From: Amaurobius ferox
Taxonomy: Eukaryota > Arthropoda > Arachnida > Araneae > Amaurobiidae
Reading direction: 5' to 3'
Assembly (NCBI GenBank): GCA_951213105.1
Contig: OX578147.1
Span: forward strand, 123,349,642-123,413,641
Length of the DNA: 64,000 bases
The notes beneath the pieces were generated by a model. It was given only the letters and a program-made list of their open reading frames with translations. It did no database searches and was not told where the DNA came from. A program made the position numbers and the translations under genes. Shown piece after piece: positions 35,202-49,882 of this stretch. The stretch's first letter is position 1. Each line of letters starts with the position of its first letter.

Positions 35202-36699
35202 CTAGCCGACTTTGGCGACCAGCCTGTTCGCTACTCTTGACAATTCTGACCGTGGCAAATTCTAACCGTGGCACACTCGCTGGCGCGACCTACCAATAAG
35301 GTGTAAAGTAACTGTTTTTACGGCCAGGAAGTGCCACCCAATTTAGACCAGAACTCAGTGGGGGAGGCATCCACAGGAACCGTACCCTCCTTCCCCTACC
35401 ACCAAACTCTCGGAAGGACTTACGGACCCACATGTTTAACGTGATCGTACTCCGCGTGAACACGGCAGCAGTTTTGGCAGTAGAGGGAATCGAACCCGGA
35501 CCTACCGAGTGAAATTCCCGCACGCTAACCACTGGTCTACCGCGCCCTCTGCGGCAATCTCCATAACTTTCTTTTTATTCACTCAGTTTGGACCGGAACA
35601 CAGTGGGGGAGGCATCCACAGAGACCGTTCCCTCCTTCCCCTGCCACCAACCTCTCGGAAGGACTTATCGACCCATATGTTTAAAGAGATTGTACTCCGC
35701 GTCAGTGGCGGGAATCGAACCCAGGCCTACCGAGTGCTATTCTCGCGCGCTAACTTCCCGCACGCTAATTTAAATTTTATAATGACCATATACTACGCTC
35801 TTAATTCAACCATCCTCGTTCCATCATTTGAAATATCCATAAAATTAAAATATCCATTTAAAATATCTATAAATTAAAATATCCATTTAAAATAAAAAAA
35901 ATCATCCATATGGTTCCACCAATCCATAAATATAATAATTTCAAATACATCACTTCAATTGAAACCACCATAATTCAATCACTTAAATTATTTAAAATAT
36001 CCATTTAAAATATCATATAAATATAATAATTTCGCCCGATGTATACAATACTTATGCTAGGCTCTTAATTCATTTAAAACCGAAAGCGCGTTCTCCATGG
36101 AGACGGGGAAGAAACTACTGCGGATGGGGGGGAAATGCCGTCGAAGAACTGAGCCGATTGTCGAGAAATTTAAAATCATGACGTCTTTAAAATTGCGATC
36201 CTGAAAGCAATTTTCATTATTTCTGGACCAGATTAGACTTGTAAGAATGCCAGATTTTTCAGCTTTCTGAAAATGTAAATTATTAGACGAAATTATGAGT
36301 ACTTTTCACTATGCGAGAATTTAAATACCAAACATCGTTTTTTTGAGCCAAAAGTGACTTTTGTTTTAAAATCTTTAAAAAATATTAGAAATCCAAATTG
36401 AGAGTTGAAATTGATATATTTTTACTCGCAATTGTCTGTTCTTTCCGGTGGTATGATTTGTTTTTTTCTACGATCGTGGACAAAAAGGGGCAAAAATGCA
36501 AAAAACGGTCGAAATCGCATAAAACATTAAATAACAAAAAAATTAATTAAAATTTAAAAAATCGGTTTTTACGTGTCCCCTTCCCACTCCCCCGGGTCTC
36601 CGATTGCCAAATTCCGTAGCTCTCCGACGCGCGGTCGCTGAACGTATAGTGTATAAGACAGACAGACACACACACAGACCTTGCCTTTTATTATATAGA
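35202..36699 (-). mobile_element. Helitron-like non-autonomous block, U5
   Basis: 1498 bp; private bases near 36255 (GATTTTTC) and 36542 (a T within the A-run). Confidence 0.35.
35326..35766 (-). mobile_element. Two tandem tRNA-derived SINEs, U5
   Basis: Consensus copy of the pair; first B box at 35486. Confidence 0.75.
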
Positions 36700-37493
36700 A
36701 AAGAGTAAAGCATAAAGTTTATTTAAGAAACTGATTTATCGTTGTGTGCATCGAAATTTACACAGATTGAGAGTATTGTAGCGGAAATAGCTTAATTAGG
36801 AAGCATTACAGGCGAGGGTTAACTAGGCGCTTATTTAGAGGGTAAAACGTCACCTCAATAGTAGTGACACATATTATTGTGTGGAGTACCAACCCCCTTA
36901 ATTGAATATTTTTGAAAAAATTTCTCTTTGTCTCTTTTATAAGATGATAGGTCCAAACACCAGATATCAAACATCTATCACATTTTAAAAGAAGCGTTTC
37001 TCAATTATCCGGAAAATCGAAAATTTTTGTATGCGGAAACCCCTAAAGTCCAAAATATTTGAAAACTCAATTTGCACATTTTCTTCCTTTCAGACTATCT
37101 CGTAATATCTTCCTTTCAAACGAACCGTACTCCAAATTTCAAGAAGCTATTTTATCGCGAAGTATGCCAAATTACCGTTTCACCTTCGGAACGATTTTCT
37201 GTGATCCAACCCCTTTCATGAACATGATTTTAGTGCGTAGCAAATATATTATATCTGAAATTGAGCACTTTCTTCCGTTCGAAAAATTTATGCCTACGCC
37301 AAATTTTAAGTATCTATCTCATCGCAAAGAATTCTTTTCCTCCATTTCTCTATTTAGACGTTTCGATCCAAAGGTCCTTTAATGTATTCAGCGAGCGGCA
37401 AATGCATTGCCATCTGTGCTTTCACATACTCGTATTATGTTTGACTTGCGGACGACATGCCGTTTCAAAAATTGAATAAATGAAAACAACTGA

Positions 37494-38039
37494 TGCCTGC
37501 TTTACACGCCGAGCAACGCCAGCTACAGTTTTTAGTAAATTATATAAATTCTTATTAATTTTTCGATGTGTTCCAAATTTTCCTACTTAAGTTGAAAACA
37601 ACCTTTTAAAATATTTTATTTAAAGGAGTGCATATCATTTGTTTTCTAAACGAATATTATTTCACATTTTTTCACAAGAAATTTTTTATAGTACCGTAAT
37701 AAAAATATATATGATTATACAAATCATGTCTTATTGAGTTCTCAGTGCTTGGAAGAGTGTGTTTTAAAACATTGTGATATCACTCTCCGGCAGCGCGATT
37801 ATAGACACTTAAATATGACGAGTGTTGTGAATTTTTATCTGCTGCTCGAGAGGATTATTCGAGCAAACGCACTCCATTAGGAACTTGGGCCTGACAGATG
37901 GAGTCTAGTGAACGGATCGAGCCACTGTAGTTGGTCACGTGCGAAATCGCAGCAGTTCATTTGCCGGAATGGAATTTTTATATCGTGAAACTCCAGCCAC
38001 GACGACTGGGGCCTCTAAGGCGGGTTGAAACGGGCCTTC
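37494..38039. repeat. Element A, U5
   Basis: Has the TTTTTATCTGC form but the GAAACGGGCC form, so it is a mixture of neighbouring variants. Confidence 0.8.
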
Positions 38040-40859
38040 GCTCGATAGAGGGGCCGTGGCAGTCAAATTAGTGACGTCACGAAAAACGATCAACGGTTGG
38101 CGAAACTAACAATTTCATTCATTTTGCGAGTTTAAACTTAGATTTTATAAATACTTTTGTACATTTTTTTAGCTATATATGACAAGATTTTCAAAAAGAA
38201 GTATGTATGTTTGTCTATTACAAAAAATGGAATTAATTAAAATTTAATGAGCATATATTGATTTAATGTTTAAAATAATATATAGGTCTTCTACTGACAA
38301 CTTGCCTTACATATATGTAAATTTTTTATTCTGTTATGTGTTGGATTTGTTTTATTAATCAGTGTAAGAGACTAATTCATTGTAACAGACTAACTAATGG
38401 AGTAGTGAAAAATTATAGCATTTTATGAGTTTGCTATAGTTTATTTTAAAGCTAATCATGTTTTATTTTGTTTTCAGTAAGTATATCATAAAATCATGGT
38501 AATTTTGGTTAGTCTGTTACATACTCAGCTAATTAGTGTTAATTTATTTAAAATTCAATTTTTTTTTCAAAATTTGGTACATGTACCCATCAAACACATG
38601 CCTTCGAACATATGCAGATCTGCATTATTATTATTATTTTATTATTTGTTTTCCTTTTTGCATTTAAAAATCTTTTTTGTTTTTCTATATGTGAATTCTT
38701 ACCATGGAATGGCCCAAAATTGTAACTGACAGTAATTTTATTTAATGATAAATATAAGTCTAAAATTTAAACAAATGAAGATGTCGGTGAATTGCTAAAT
38801 CTACAAGTAAATGATTGGGTAGTAATAAAATAATATTCTATCCTTTACCAGTGATCTGTCACGTAGATCAATAAAAAATAAATTGAAATTTCTGTGAAGC
38901 ACAAAACTGAAATCCATTTCACTTGGCCTCAGAAAGACACTTAGCAGGCTGATACATAAAACTGACAAATTAACAAATTACAATAAGCATTAAAAATGGG
39001 ATAACACCTATGCAAATATAAAACTCAATCAAAACAATCGATACAGGAAAAAATATATAATCAGTAATATAAGCTGTTTTTGTATCCAATTGAAATGCAT
39101 TATGTTTACACAGAGATACTTTGGATAAAATAAGATAAATATAATTATTCTAAACTCTTGTCACACTTAAGTTGCTTAAAAATGACCAATCCAATAATGT
39201 TGTAGTTAAAATAGAAGTGTATAAACTTAAAAATGAGCTCAAAAGTTGAATTTTGTTAAATACGAAATGTAAATGTTCTTCCGAGCTTATAAAACAGAAC
39301 TCGTTCTGTGATGTATGCCACAGCTTTAAGTACTACATTCTGTTGTCGGGCAAATGAGAATTTCATAACTCAGTGAATGAAGCAAGGTACATGTGCATTG
39401 TACTGTAGAAAATAAATCTTTAAAACTACAATGAAATTTATAAAAACTGTAAATTTAATCAAAACTAATAAAGTAATTTATGGCAAACCGTAAAACAAAT
39501 TATTTTATGGCTTTTAAACGAGCGACAAAATGAAGGTTCTTATAATAAAACTTAGTCTTATCCAAAGTTACATTAAATTTCATTTAATAGTTTGTTCATG
39601 AATGTATCTTTGTCAATACATGAGGAGTCCTGCGGAATTTTCTCTACACAAAATTATGATAATGACACCATATGAAAAAAAAATTCACAGTGAAAAGTAA
39701 TCTGCAGACCACATACCCCTCCCGTTGCTTTTTCTGCCTAACAGATATGATGGTTCGTTTCACCTCATAAAATATGATTGAATAAGATCTGTAAACTCAA
39801 CAGAATTTTTTATACATAAACTGTCATTCATATAAACTGAATTTAAAAGCTATTTCATTTACATTATGCAAATTATGATTTTTTGTAGATCCTATTAGTG
39901 CCTCCTCTCGACCGAACTCTCTGTCAGTTTGTTGTGGAATCAAGTGTCTGTATTATTCTTATAATCACCGAACATAACTTCGACGTGATTAATATCCCCG
40001 TAAATAAGATAAAATACCATAGCCAGTTGCGAATACTTCATATGGCATAAACCAAGATATCTGACCAGAGAACTTTGTTTCTATCCGTTCCAACATAGAC
40101 CACACAGAGGTGTGACTACGCCTCTTAGAGGGAATTGTGATCTTTCTTTATATTCTGTTGCAGATGAATTTGGGCGTTCCAATTTCAAAAAGTTGTGTTG
40201 ACAAAAAGTTTCATTAATTATTTTTATTTTGTAAAATATCGACTCATTAAATTTATGCGAGAATTTATGTATTCGTTACGTACAAGGAGCTTTGCACAGA
40301 TTACAGGTATACCAAACGAAATTGCCAATTCAGGATGCATTACAGTCGAAGGCGCAATCAGGAGTTCATTTAGGGTGTATAATCTGCCGCAACAAGTTTT
40401 GGACTGCAGGTGTATATTTAGTCAATGAAGCATGGTTATATTTTTCACATGAATCAAGGCGCATTGATAGGCCATGCGCTTACATGCTAGGAGTATCCAG
40501 ATTGCACACAATGAACGAGAGGTATCACAATTACCCTATTCTACTCCCTGAGGTGGAAAAATCGTCTTTCGGCTTAGAGCTACTGTTTTCCCAATCGAAA
40601 AGAAAGATACATCTTTTACTAGCTTTTCTAAATTACCGTGATTTCTTAGTAAGTGATAGATAATTAGTAGTATCACGAGAGAGCTGTTGATGTATCCAGA
40701 CATCGCGAAGCGGGAGTTGTATATCCACGTGTTCACTTACGTTCGAGGGTCACACTGAAATTTTTGAGACAGGGGCAGACGATACGGGATAGGAGAAACT
40801 ATTGGTCGGATGTTTAAATGTGTACTCTTTTATGTTCGCAGACGATAAGTTGTGGCTAA

Positions 40860-41710
40860 ATGGAGTTGACGGGAGAGAATTATCGAGTTATGATTTTCTA
40901 TGATTTTAAAATGGGGCTAAATAAAAATGTCTACAACTAGCATATGGAAATGATGCTCCAGTCCGTGCCACTGTATTCAGATGGTTTACAGAGTTTAGAA
41001 GAGGCCAATTTTTTGCCCTGTATGAAAATCACACTGGAAGATCTTTGTCAGCTGTTGTCCCGGAAAATTTGTCGACCATGCAAAAATTGTTTATCGATGA
41101 TAATCACTGTACCTACCAAATGATACAGAAAGAACTTAGCATTGCATCCGCAGCTATACATAAAATTATTCATGACGAATTGCATATGAAAAAATTAGTT
41201 TGTCGCTTTGTCCCCATATTTTAATAGAACACCAAAAGGCGGAGCGTGACAGAATCACAGAAAAACCTTAAAATTACTATATGGGGTGGAATCCACATTA
41301 TTGTTAAAATCCTAACTGGTGATGTAAATTGTAAAGTACAAGCCTATTATTGACATTCCAACACGTTAAAAAATAAAGTATGGATCTTTGAAGATGACCC
41401 CTAGTCAACAACATTGAAAAGACAACGAGCCATTTAAAAATAAGTTATGCCGTGTTCTTCAGAAGTACAAGTCTGGTGAAATACATGAAGCAAGAGGGAC
41501 AAAAGACATTTACAGCTAACTGGTACACTACTGTGTGGGTTCTAGAAATTATTCAGGAAGTGAATATTAGGGGACACTTGCTTCACAGTGACAAAACATT
41601 TTCGCATTCAACATGAATGACAGATTTTCTCACAAAAAGGACAAGACGAATTTCTTGAACAAGCAAACATCAAAGTTATAGAACGTCCACCATATTCTCC
41701 TCGCTATGTG
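40860..41710 (+). pseudogene. Broken mariner transposase, U5
   Basis: Shared breaks; private CCAAAAGGCGG near 41239. Confidence 0.85.
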
Positions 41711-42265
41711 TGTCTGCTTTAAAGGCCGAGGAACGCCAGCTACATTTTATAAAAATTATGTAAAAAAAAATTAATTTTTCAATGTGTTCCTAATTTTGGT
41801 AATCATCTAGTTCAAATCTAACTTGGAATTTTTTTTATTTACAACGAGTGTGTAATGTTCATTTTTGAAAACTAATAATGTTTCTCATTTTTTCACCAGA
41901 AATTTTTTATAATACGGTAACAATGATATATATGATTGAAAAATTATGTCTTATTGAGTTCTGAGTGCTTTGCAGAGTGTGTTTTAAGACATAGTGATTT
42001 CACTATCCGGCAGCGCTCTTAGAAACACCTCAAAATATGACGAGTGTTGTGATATTTTGTCTGCTGCTCGAGTGGTTTATTCGAGTAAAAGCACTGTATT
42101 AGGAACTCGGGTCTGGCAGCTGGAATCTAGTGACCGGATCGAGCCATTGTAGTAGTCACGGGCGAAACCGCAGCAGTTCATTTGCCGGAATGGAATGCTG
42201 ATATCGCGACCGAGATGCTCCAGCAGTGACGACTGGGGCCTACTAGGTGGGTTGGAAGCCGGCCT
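41711..42265. repeat. Element B, copy at the U5/U6 junction
   Basis: Private: A-run for TAAATAAA near 41761 and CCTACTAGG for CCTACAAGG near 42244. Stems unchanged. Confidence 0.85.
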
Positions 42266-42494
42266 CTGTGCCTTCTGTAGGTAGGACTCCGAGATTTGGA
42301 GGAAGGCGGGACTCTTTTTTGGTGAGAGCATACCAAGGTAACGAGCCTTTACAAGGGAAGACTTCTTTAATATGTATTGCGTTTCATTTTAGTTAACCTA
42401 CATATTCTTTTGCCCCTACAGAGGAGTATCGCCGTTAGCCTTTGAGATGCGTTGTACTAATTAAATAGATGATTTAAATATTGTTTATTTTTTA

Positions 42495-43992
42495 CTAGCC
42501 GACTTTGGCGACCAGCCTGTTCGCTACTCTTGACAATTCTGACCGTGGCAAATTCTAACCGTGGCACACTCGCTGGCGCGACCTACCAATAAGGTGTAAA
42601 GTAACTGTTTTTACGGCCAGGAAGTGCCACCCAATTTAGACCAGAACTCAGTGGGGGAGGCATCCACAGGAACCGTACCCTCCTTCCCCTACCACCAAAC
42701 TCTCGGAAGGACTTACGGACCCACATGTTTAACGTGATCGTACTCCGCGTGAACACGGCAGCAGTTTTGGCAGTAGAGGGAATCGAACCCGGACCTACCG
42801 AGTGAAATTCCCGCACGCTAACCACTGGTCTACCGCGCCCTCTGCGGCAATCTCCATAACTTTCTTTTTATTCACTCAGTTTGGACCGGAACACAGTGGG
42901 GGAGGCATCCACAGAGACCGTTCCCTCCTTCCCCTGCCACCAACCTCTCGGAAGGACTTATCGACCCATATGTTTAAAGAGATTGTACTCCGCGTCAGTG
43001 GCGGGAATCGAACCCAGGCCTACCGAGTGCTATTCTCGCGCGCTAACTTCCCGCACACTAATTTAAATTTTATAATGACCATATACTACGCTCTTAATCC
43101 AACCATCCTCGTTCCATCATTTGAAATATCCATAAAATTAAAATATCCATTTAAAATATCTATAAATTAAAATATCCATTTAAAATAAAAAAAATCATCC
43201 ATATGGTTCCACCAATCCATAAATATAATAATTTCAAATACATCACTTCAATTGAAACCACCATAATTCAATCACTTAAATTATTTAAAATATCCATTTA
43301 AAATATCATATAAATATAATAATTTCGCCCGATGTATACAATACTTATGCTAGGCTCTTAATTCATTTAAAACCGAAAGCGCGTTCTCCATGGAGACGGG
43401 GAAGAAACTACTGTGGATGGGGGGGAAATGCCGTCGAAGAACTGAGCCGATTGTCGAGAAATTTAAAATCATGACGTCTTTAAAATTGCGATCCTGAAAG
43501 CAATTTTCATTATTTCTGGACCAGATTAGACTTGTAAGAATGCCAGATATTTCAGCTTTCTGAAAATGTAAATTATTAGACGAAATTATGAGTACTTTTC
43601 ACTATGCGAGAATTTAAATACCAAACATCGTTTTTTTGAGCCAAAAGTGACTTTTGTTTTAAAATCTTTAAAAAATATTAGAAATCCAAATTGAGAGTTG
43701 AAATTGATATATTTTTACTCGCAATTGTCTGTTCTTTCCGGTGGTATGATTTGTTTTTTTCTACGATCGTGGACAAAAAGGGGCAAAAATGCAAAAAACG
43801 GTCGAAATCGCATAAAACATTAAATAACAAAAAAAATAATTAAAATTTAAAAAATCGGTTTTTACGTGTCCCCTTCCCACTCCCCCGGGTCTCCGATTGC
43901 CAAATTCCGTAGCTCTCCGACGCGCGGTCGCTGAACGTATAGTGTATAAGACAGACAGACACACACACAGACCTTGCCTTTTATTATATAGA
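42495..43992 (-). mobile_element. Helitron-like non-autonomous block, U6
   Basis: 1498 bp; private bases near 43056 (CACACTAA), 43099 (AATCCAACC) and 43413 (CTGTGGATG). Confidence 0.35.
42619..43059 (-). mobile_element. Two tandem tRNA-derived SINEs, U6
   Basis: Consensus copy with one change at the 5' edge of the upstream module (near 43056); first B box at 42779. Confidence 0.75.
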
Positions 43993-44780
43993 AAAGAGTA
44001 AAGCATAAAGTTTATTTAAGAAACTGATTTATCGTTGTGTGCATCGAAATTTACACAGATTGAGAGTATTGTAGCGGAAATAGCTTAATTAGGAAGCATT
44101 ACAGGCGAGGGTTAACTAGGCGCTTATTTAGAGGGTAAAACGTCACCTCAATAGTAGTGACACATATTATTGTGTGGAGTACCAACCCCCTTAATTGAAT
44201 ATTTTTGAAAAAATTTCTCTTTGTCTCTTTTATAAGATGATAGGTCCAAACACCAGATATCAAACATCTATCACATTTTAAAAGAAGCGTTTCTCAATTA
44301 TCCGGAAAATCGAAAATTTTTGTATGCGGAAACCCCTAAAGTCCAAAATATTTGAAAACTCAATTTGCACATTTTCTTCCTTTCAGACTATCTCGTAATA
44401 TCTTCCTTTCAAACGAACCGTACTCCAAATTTCAAGAAGCTATTTTATCGCGAAGTATGCCAAATTACCGTTTCACCTTCGGAACGATTTTCTGTGATCC
44501 AACCCCTTTCATGAACATGATTTTAGTGCGTAGCAAATATATTATATCTGAAATTGAGCACTTTCTTCCGTTCGAAAAATTTATGCCTACGCCAAATTTT
44601 AAGTATCTATCTCATCGCAAAGAATGCTTTTCCTCCATTTCTCTATTTAGACGTTTCGATCCAAAGGTATGTATTCAGCGAGCGGCAAATGCATTGCCAT
44701 CTGTGCTTTCACATACTCGTATTATGTTTGACTTGCGGACGACATGCCGTTTCAAAAATTGAATAAATGAAAACAACTGA

Positions 44781-45326
44781 TGCCTGCTTTACACGCCGAG
44801 CAACGCCAGCTACAGTTTTTAGTAAATTATATAAATTCTTATTAATTTTTCGATGTGTTCCAAATTTTCCTACTTAAGTTGAAAACAACCTTTTAAAATA
44901 TTTTATTTAAAGGAGTGCATATCATTTGTTTTCTAAACGAATATTATTTCACATTTTTTCACAAGAAATTTTTTATAGTACCGTAATAAAAATATATATG
45001 ATTATACAAATCATGTCTTATTGAGTTCTCAGTGCTTGGAAGAGTGTGTTTTAAAACATTGTGATATCACTCTCCGGCAGCGCGATTATAGACACTTAAA
45101 TATGACGAGTGTTGTGAATTTTTATCTGCTGCTCGAGAGGATTATTCGAGCAAACGCACTCCATTAGGAACTTGGGCCTGACAGATGGAGTCTAGTGAAC
45201 GGATCGAGCCACTGTAGTTGGTCACGTGCGAAATCGCAGCAGTTCATTTGCCGGAATGAAATTTTTATATCGTGAAACTCCAGCCACGACGACTGGGGCC
45301 TCTAAGGCGGGTTGAAACAGGCCTTC
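44781..45326. repeat. Element A, U6
   Basis: Private GGAATGAAAT near 45258; shares GAAACAGGCC with U4 and U7. Confidence 0.8.
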
Positions 45327-48145
45327 GCTCGATAGAGGGGCCGTGGCAGTCAAATTAGTGACGTCACGAAAAACGATCAACGGTTGGCGAAACTAACAAT
45401 TTCATTCATTTTGCGAGTTTAAACTTAGATTTTATAAATACTTTTGTACATTTTTTTAGCTATATATGACAAGATTTTCAAAAAGAAGTATGTATGTTTG
45501 TCTATTACAAAAAATGGAATTAATTAAAATTTAATGAGCATATATTGATTTAATGTTTAAAATAATATATAGGTCTTCTACTGACAACTTGCCTTACATA
45601 TATGTAAATTTTTTATTCTGTTATGTGTTGGATTTGTTTTATTAATCAGTGTAAGAGACTAATTCATTGTAACAGACTAACTAATGGAGTAGTGAAAAAT
45701 TATAGCATTTTATGAGTTTGCTATAGTTTATTTTAAAGCTAATCATGTTTTATTTTGTTTTCAGTAAGTATATCATAAAATCATGGTAATTTTGGTTAGT
45801 CTGTTACATACTCAGTTAATTAGTGTTAATTTATTTAAAATTCAATTTTTTTTTCAAAATTTGGTATATGTACCCATCAAACACATGCCTTCGAACATAT
45901 GCAGATCTGCATTATTATTATTTTTTTATTATTTCTTTCCTTTTTGCATTTAAAAATCTTTTTTGTTTTTCTATATGTGTATTCTTACCATGGAATGGCC
46001 CAAAATTGTAACTGACAGTAATTTTATTTAATGATGAATATAAGTCTAAAATTTAAACAAATGAAGATGTCGGTGAATTGCTAAATCTACAAGTAAATGA
46101 TTGGGTAGTAATAAAATAATATTCCATCCTTTACCAGTGATCTGTCACGTAGATCAATAAAAAATAAATTGAAATTTCTGTAAAGCACAAAACTAAAATC
46201 CATTTCACTTGGCCTCAGAAAGACACTTAGCAGGGTGATACATAAAACTGACAAATTAACAAATTGCAATAAGCATTAAAAATGGGATAACACCTTTGCA
46301 AATATAAAACTCAATAAAAACAATCGATACAGGAAAAAATATATAATCAGTAATATAAGCTGTTTTTGTATCCAATTGAAATGCATTATGTTTACACAGA
46401 GATACTTTGGATAAAATAAGATAAATATAATTATTCTAAACTCTTGTCACACTTAAGTTGCTTAAAAATGACCAATCCAATAATGTTGTAGTTAAAATAG
46501 AAGTGTATATACTTAAAAATGAGCTCAAAAGTAGAATTTTGTTAAATACGAAATGTAAATGTTCTTCCGAGTTTATAAAACAGAACTCGTTCTGTGATGT
46601 ATGCCACAGCTTTTAGTACTACATTCTGCTGTCGGGCAAATGAGAATTTCATAACTCAGTGAATGAAGCAAGGTACATATGCATTGTACTGTAGAAAATA
46701 AATCTTTAAAACTACAATGAAATTTATAAAAACTGTAAATTTAATCAAAACTAATAAAGTAATTTATGGCAAACCGTAAAACAAATTATTTTATGGCTTT
46801 TAAACGAGCGACAAAATGAAGGTTCTTATAATAAAACTTAGTCTTATCCAAAGTTACATTAAATTTCATTTAATAGTTTGTTCATGAATGTATCTTTGTC
46901 AATACATGAGGAGTCCTGCGGAATTTTCTCTACACAAAATTATGATAATGACACCATATGAAAAAAAAATTCACAGTGAAAAGTAATCTGCAGACCACAT
47001 ACCCCTCCCGTTGCTTTTTCTGCCTAACAGATATGATGGTTCGTTTCACCTTATAAAATATGATTGAATAAGATCTGTAAACTCAACAGAATTTTATATA
47101 CATTAACTGTCATTCATATAAACAGAATTTACAAGCTATTTCATTTACATTATGCAAATTTTGATTTTTTGTAGATCCTATTAGTACCTCCTCTCGACCG
47201 AACTCTCTGTCAGTTTGTTGTGGAATCAAGTGTCTGTTTTATTCCTATAATCACCGAACATAACTTCGACGTGATTAATATCCCCGTAAATAAGATAAAA
47301 TACCATAGCCAGTTGCGAATACTTCATATGGCATAAACCAAGATATCTGACCAGAGAACTTTGTTTCTATCCGTTCCAACATAGACCACACAGAGGTGTG
47401 ACTACGCCTCTTAGAGGGAATTGTGATCTTTCTTTATATTCTGTTGCAGAGGAATTTGGGCGTTCCAATTTCAAAAAGTTGTGTTGACAAAAAGTTTCAT
47501 TAATTATTTTTATTTTGTAAAATATCGACTCATTAAATTTATGCGAGACTTTATGTATTCGTTACGTACAAGGAGCTTTGCACAGATTACAGGTATACCA
47601 AAAGAAATTGCCAATTCAGGATGCATTACAGTCGAAGGCGCAATCAGGAGTTCATTTAGGGTGTATAATCTGCCGCAACAAGTTTTGGACTGCAGGTGTA
47701 TATTTAGTCAATGAAGCATGGTTATATTTTTCACATGAATCAAGGCGCATTGATAGGCCATGCGCTTACATGCTAGGAGTATCCAGATTGCACACAATGA
47801 ACGAGAGGTATCACAATTACCCTATTCTACTCCCTGAGGTGGAAAAATCGTCTTTCGGCTTAGAGCTACTGTTTTCCCAATCGAAAAGAAAGATACATCT
47901 TTTACTAGCTTTTCTAAATTACCGTGATTTCTTAGTAAGTGATAGATAATTAGTAGTATCACGAGAGAGCTGTTGATGTATCCAGACATCGCGAAGCGGG
48001 AGTTGTATATCCACGTGTTCACTTACGTTCGAGGGTCACACTGAAATTTTTGAGACAGGGGCAGACGATACGGGATAGGAGAAACTATTGGTCGGATGTT
48101 TAAATGTGTACTCTTTTATGTTCGCAGACGATAAGTTGTGGCTAA

Positions 48146-48996
48146 ATGGAGTTGACGGGAGAGAATTATCGAGTTATGATTTTCTATGATTTTAAAATGG
48201 GGCTAAATAAAAATGTCTACAACTAGCATATGGAAATGATGCTCCAGTCCGTGCCACTGTATTCAGATGGTTTACAGAGTTTAGAAGAGGCCAATTTTTT
48301 GCCCTGTATGAAAATCACACTGGAAGATCTTTGTCAGCTGTTGTCCCGGAAAATTTGTCGACCATGCAAAAATTGTTTATCGATGATAATCACTGTACCT
48401 ACCAAATGATACAGAAAGAACTTAGCATTGCATCCGCAGCTATACATAAAATTATTCATGACGAATTGCATATGAAAAAATTAGTTTGTCGCTTTGTCCC
48501 CATATTTTAATAGAACACCAAATAGCGGAGCGTGACAGAATCACAGAAAAACCTTAAAATTACTATATGGGGTGGAATCCACATTATTGTTAAAATCCTA
48601 ACTGGTGATGTAAATTGTAAAGTACAAGCCTATTATTGACATTCCAACACGTTAAAAAATAAAGTATGGATCTTTGAAGATGACCCCTAGTCAACAACAT
48701 TGAAAAGACAACGAGCCATTTAAAAATAAGTTATGCCGTGTTCTTCAGAAGTACAAGTCTGGTGAAATACATGAAGCAAGAGGGACAAAAGACATTTACA
48801 GCTAACTGGTACACTACTGTGTGGGTTCTAGAAATTATTCAGGAAGTGAATATTAGGGGACACTTGCTTCACAGTGACAAAACATTTTCGCATTCAACAT
48901 GAATGACAGATTTTCTCACAAAAAGGACAAGACGAATTTCTTGAACAAGCAAACATCAAAGTTATAGAACGTCCACCATATTCTCCTCGCTATGTG
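48146..48996 (+). pseudogene. Broken mariner transposase, U6
   Basis: Shared breaks; private CCAAATAGCGG near 48523. Confidence 0.85.
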
Positions 48997-49551
48997 TGTC
49001 TGCTTTAAAGGCCGAGGAACGCCAGCTACATTTTATAAAAATTATATAAATAAAAATTAATTTTTCAATGTGTTCCTAATTTTGGTAATCATCTAGTTCA
49101 AATCTAACTTGGAATTTTTTTTATTTACAACGAGTGTGTAATGTTCATTTTTGAAAACTAATAATGTTTCTCATTTTTTCACCAGAAATTTTTTATAATA
49201 CGGTAACAATGATATATATGATTGAAAAATTATGTCTTATTGAGTTCTGAGTGCTTTGCAGAGTGTGTTTTAAGACATAGTGATTTCACTATCCGGCAGC
49301 GCTCTTAGAAACACCTCAAAATATGACGAGTGTTGTGATATTTTGTCTGCTGCTCGAGTGGTTTATTCGAGTAAAAGCACTGTATTAGGAACTCGGGTCT
49401 GGCAGCTGGAATCTAGTGACCGGATCGAGCCATTGTAGTAGTCACGGGCGAAACCGCAGCAGTTCATTTGCCGGAATGGAATGCTGATATCGCGACCGAG
49501 ATGCTCCAGCAGTGACGACTGGGGCCTACAAGGTGGGTTGGAAGCCGGCCT
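48997..49551. repeat. Element B, copy at the U6/U7 junction
   Basis: Matches the reference B copy by eye, including ATATAAAT near 49043. Confidence 0.85.
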
Positions 49552-49882
49552 CTGTGCCTTCTGTAGGTAGGACTCCGAGATTTGGAGGAAGGCGGGACTC
49601 TTTTTTGGTGAGAGCATACCAAGGTAACGAGCCTTTACAAGGGAAGACTTCTTTAATATGTATTGCGTTTCATTTTAGTTAACCTACATATTCTTTTGCC
49701 CCTACAGAGGAGTATCGCCGTTAGCCTTTGAGATGCGTTGTACTAATTAAATAGATGATTTAAATATTGTTTATTTTTTACTAGCCGACTTTGGCGACCA
49801 GCCTGTTCGCTACTCTTGACAATTCTGACCGTGGCAAATTCTAACCGTGGCACACTCGCTGGCGCGACCTACCAATAAGGTG

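Larger units (their letters stand above)
34641..41933. repeat. Array unit U5 (contains a diverged patch)
   Basis: Period 7293 bp. Layout: B to 34972; block 35202-36699; non-coding 36700-37493; A 37494-38039; AT-rich 38040-40859; mariner 40860-41710; next B from 41711. From about 38528 to 40319 it carries roughly thirty substitutions and small changes not found together in any other unit, while both sides match the array consensus. Confidence 0.95.
41934..49219. repeat. Array unit U6
   Basis: Period 7286 bp. Layout: B to 42265; block 42495-43992; non-coding 43993-44780; A 44781-45326; AT-rich 45327-48145; mariner 48146-48996; next B from 48997. A 6-bp deletion after 44668 removes a stop codon and lengthens a chance frame. 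From about 47275 to 47590 it carries part of the U5-type variant set. Confidence 0.95.
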
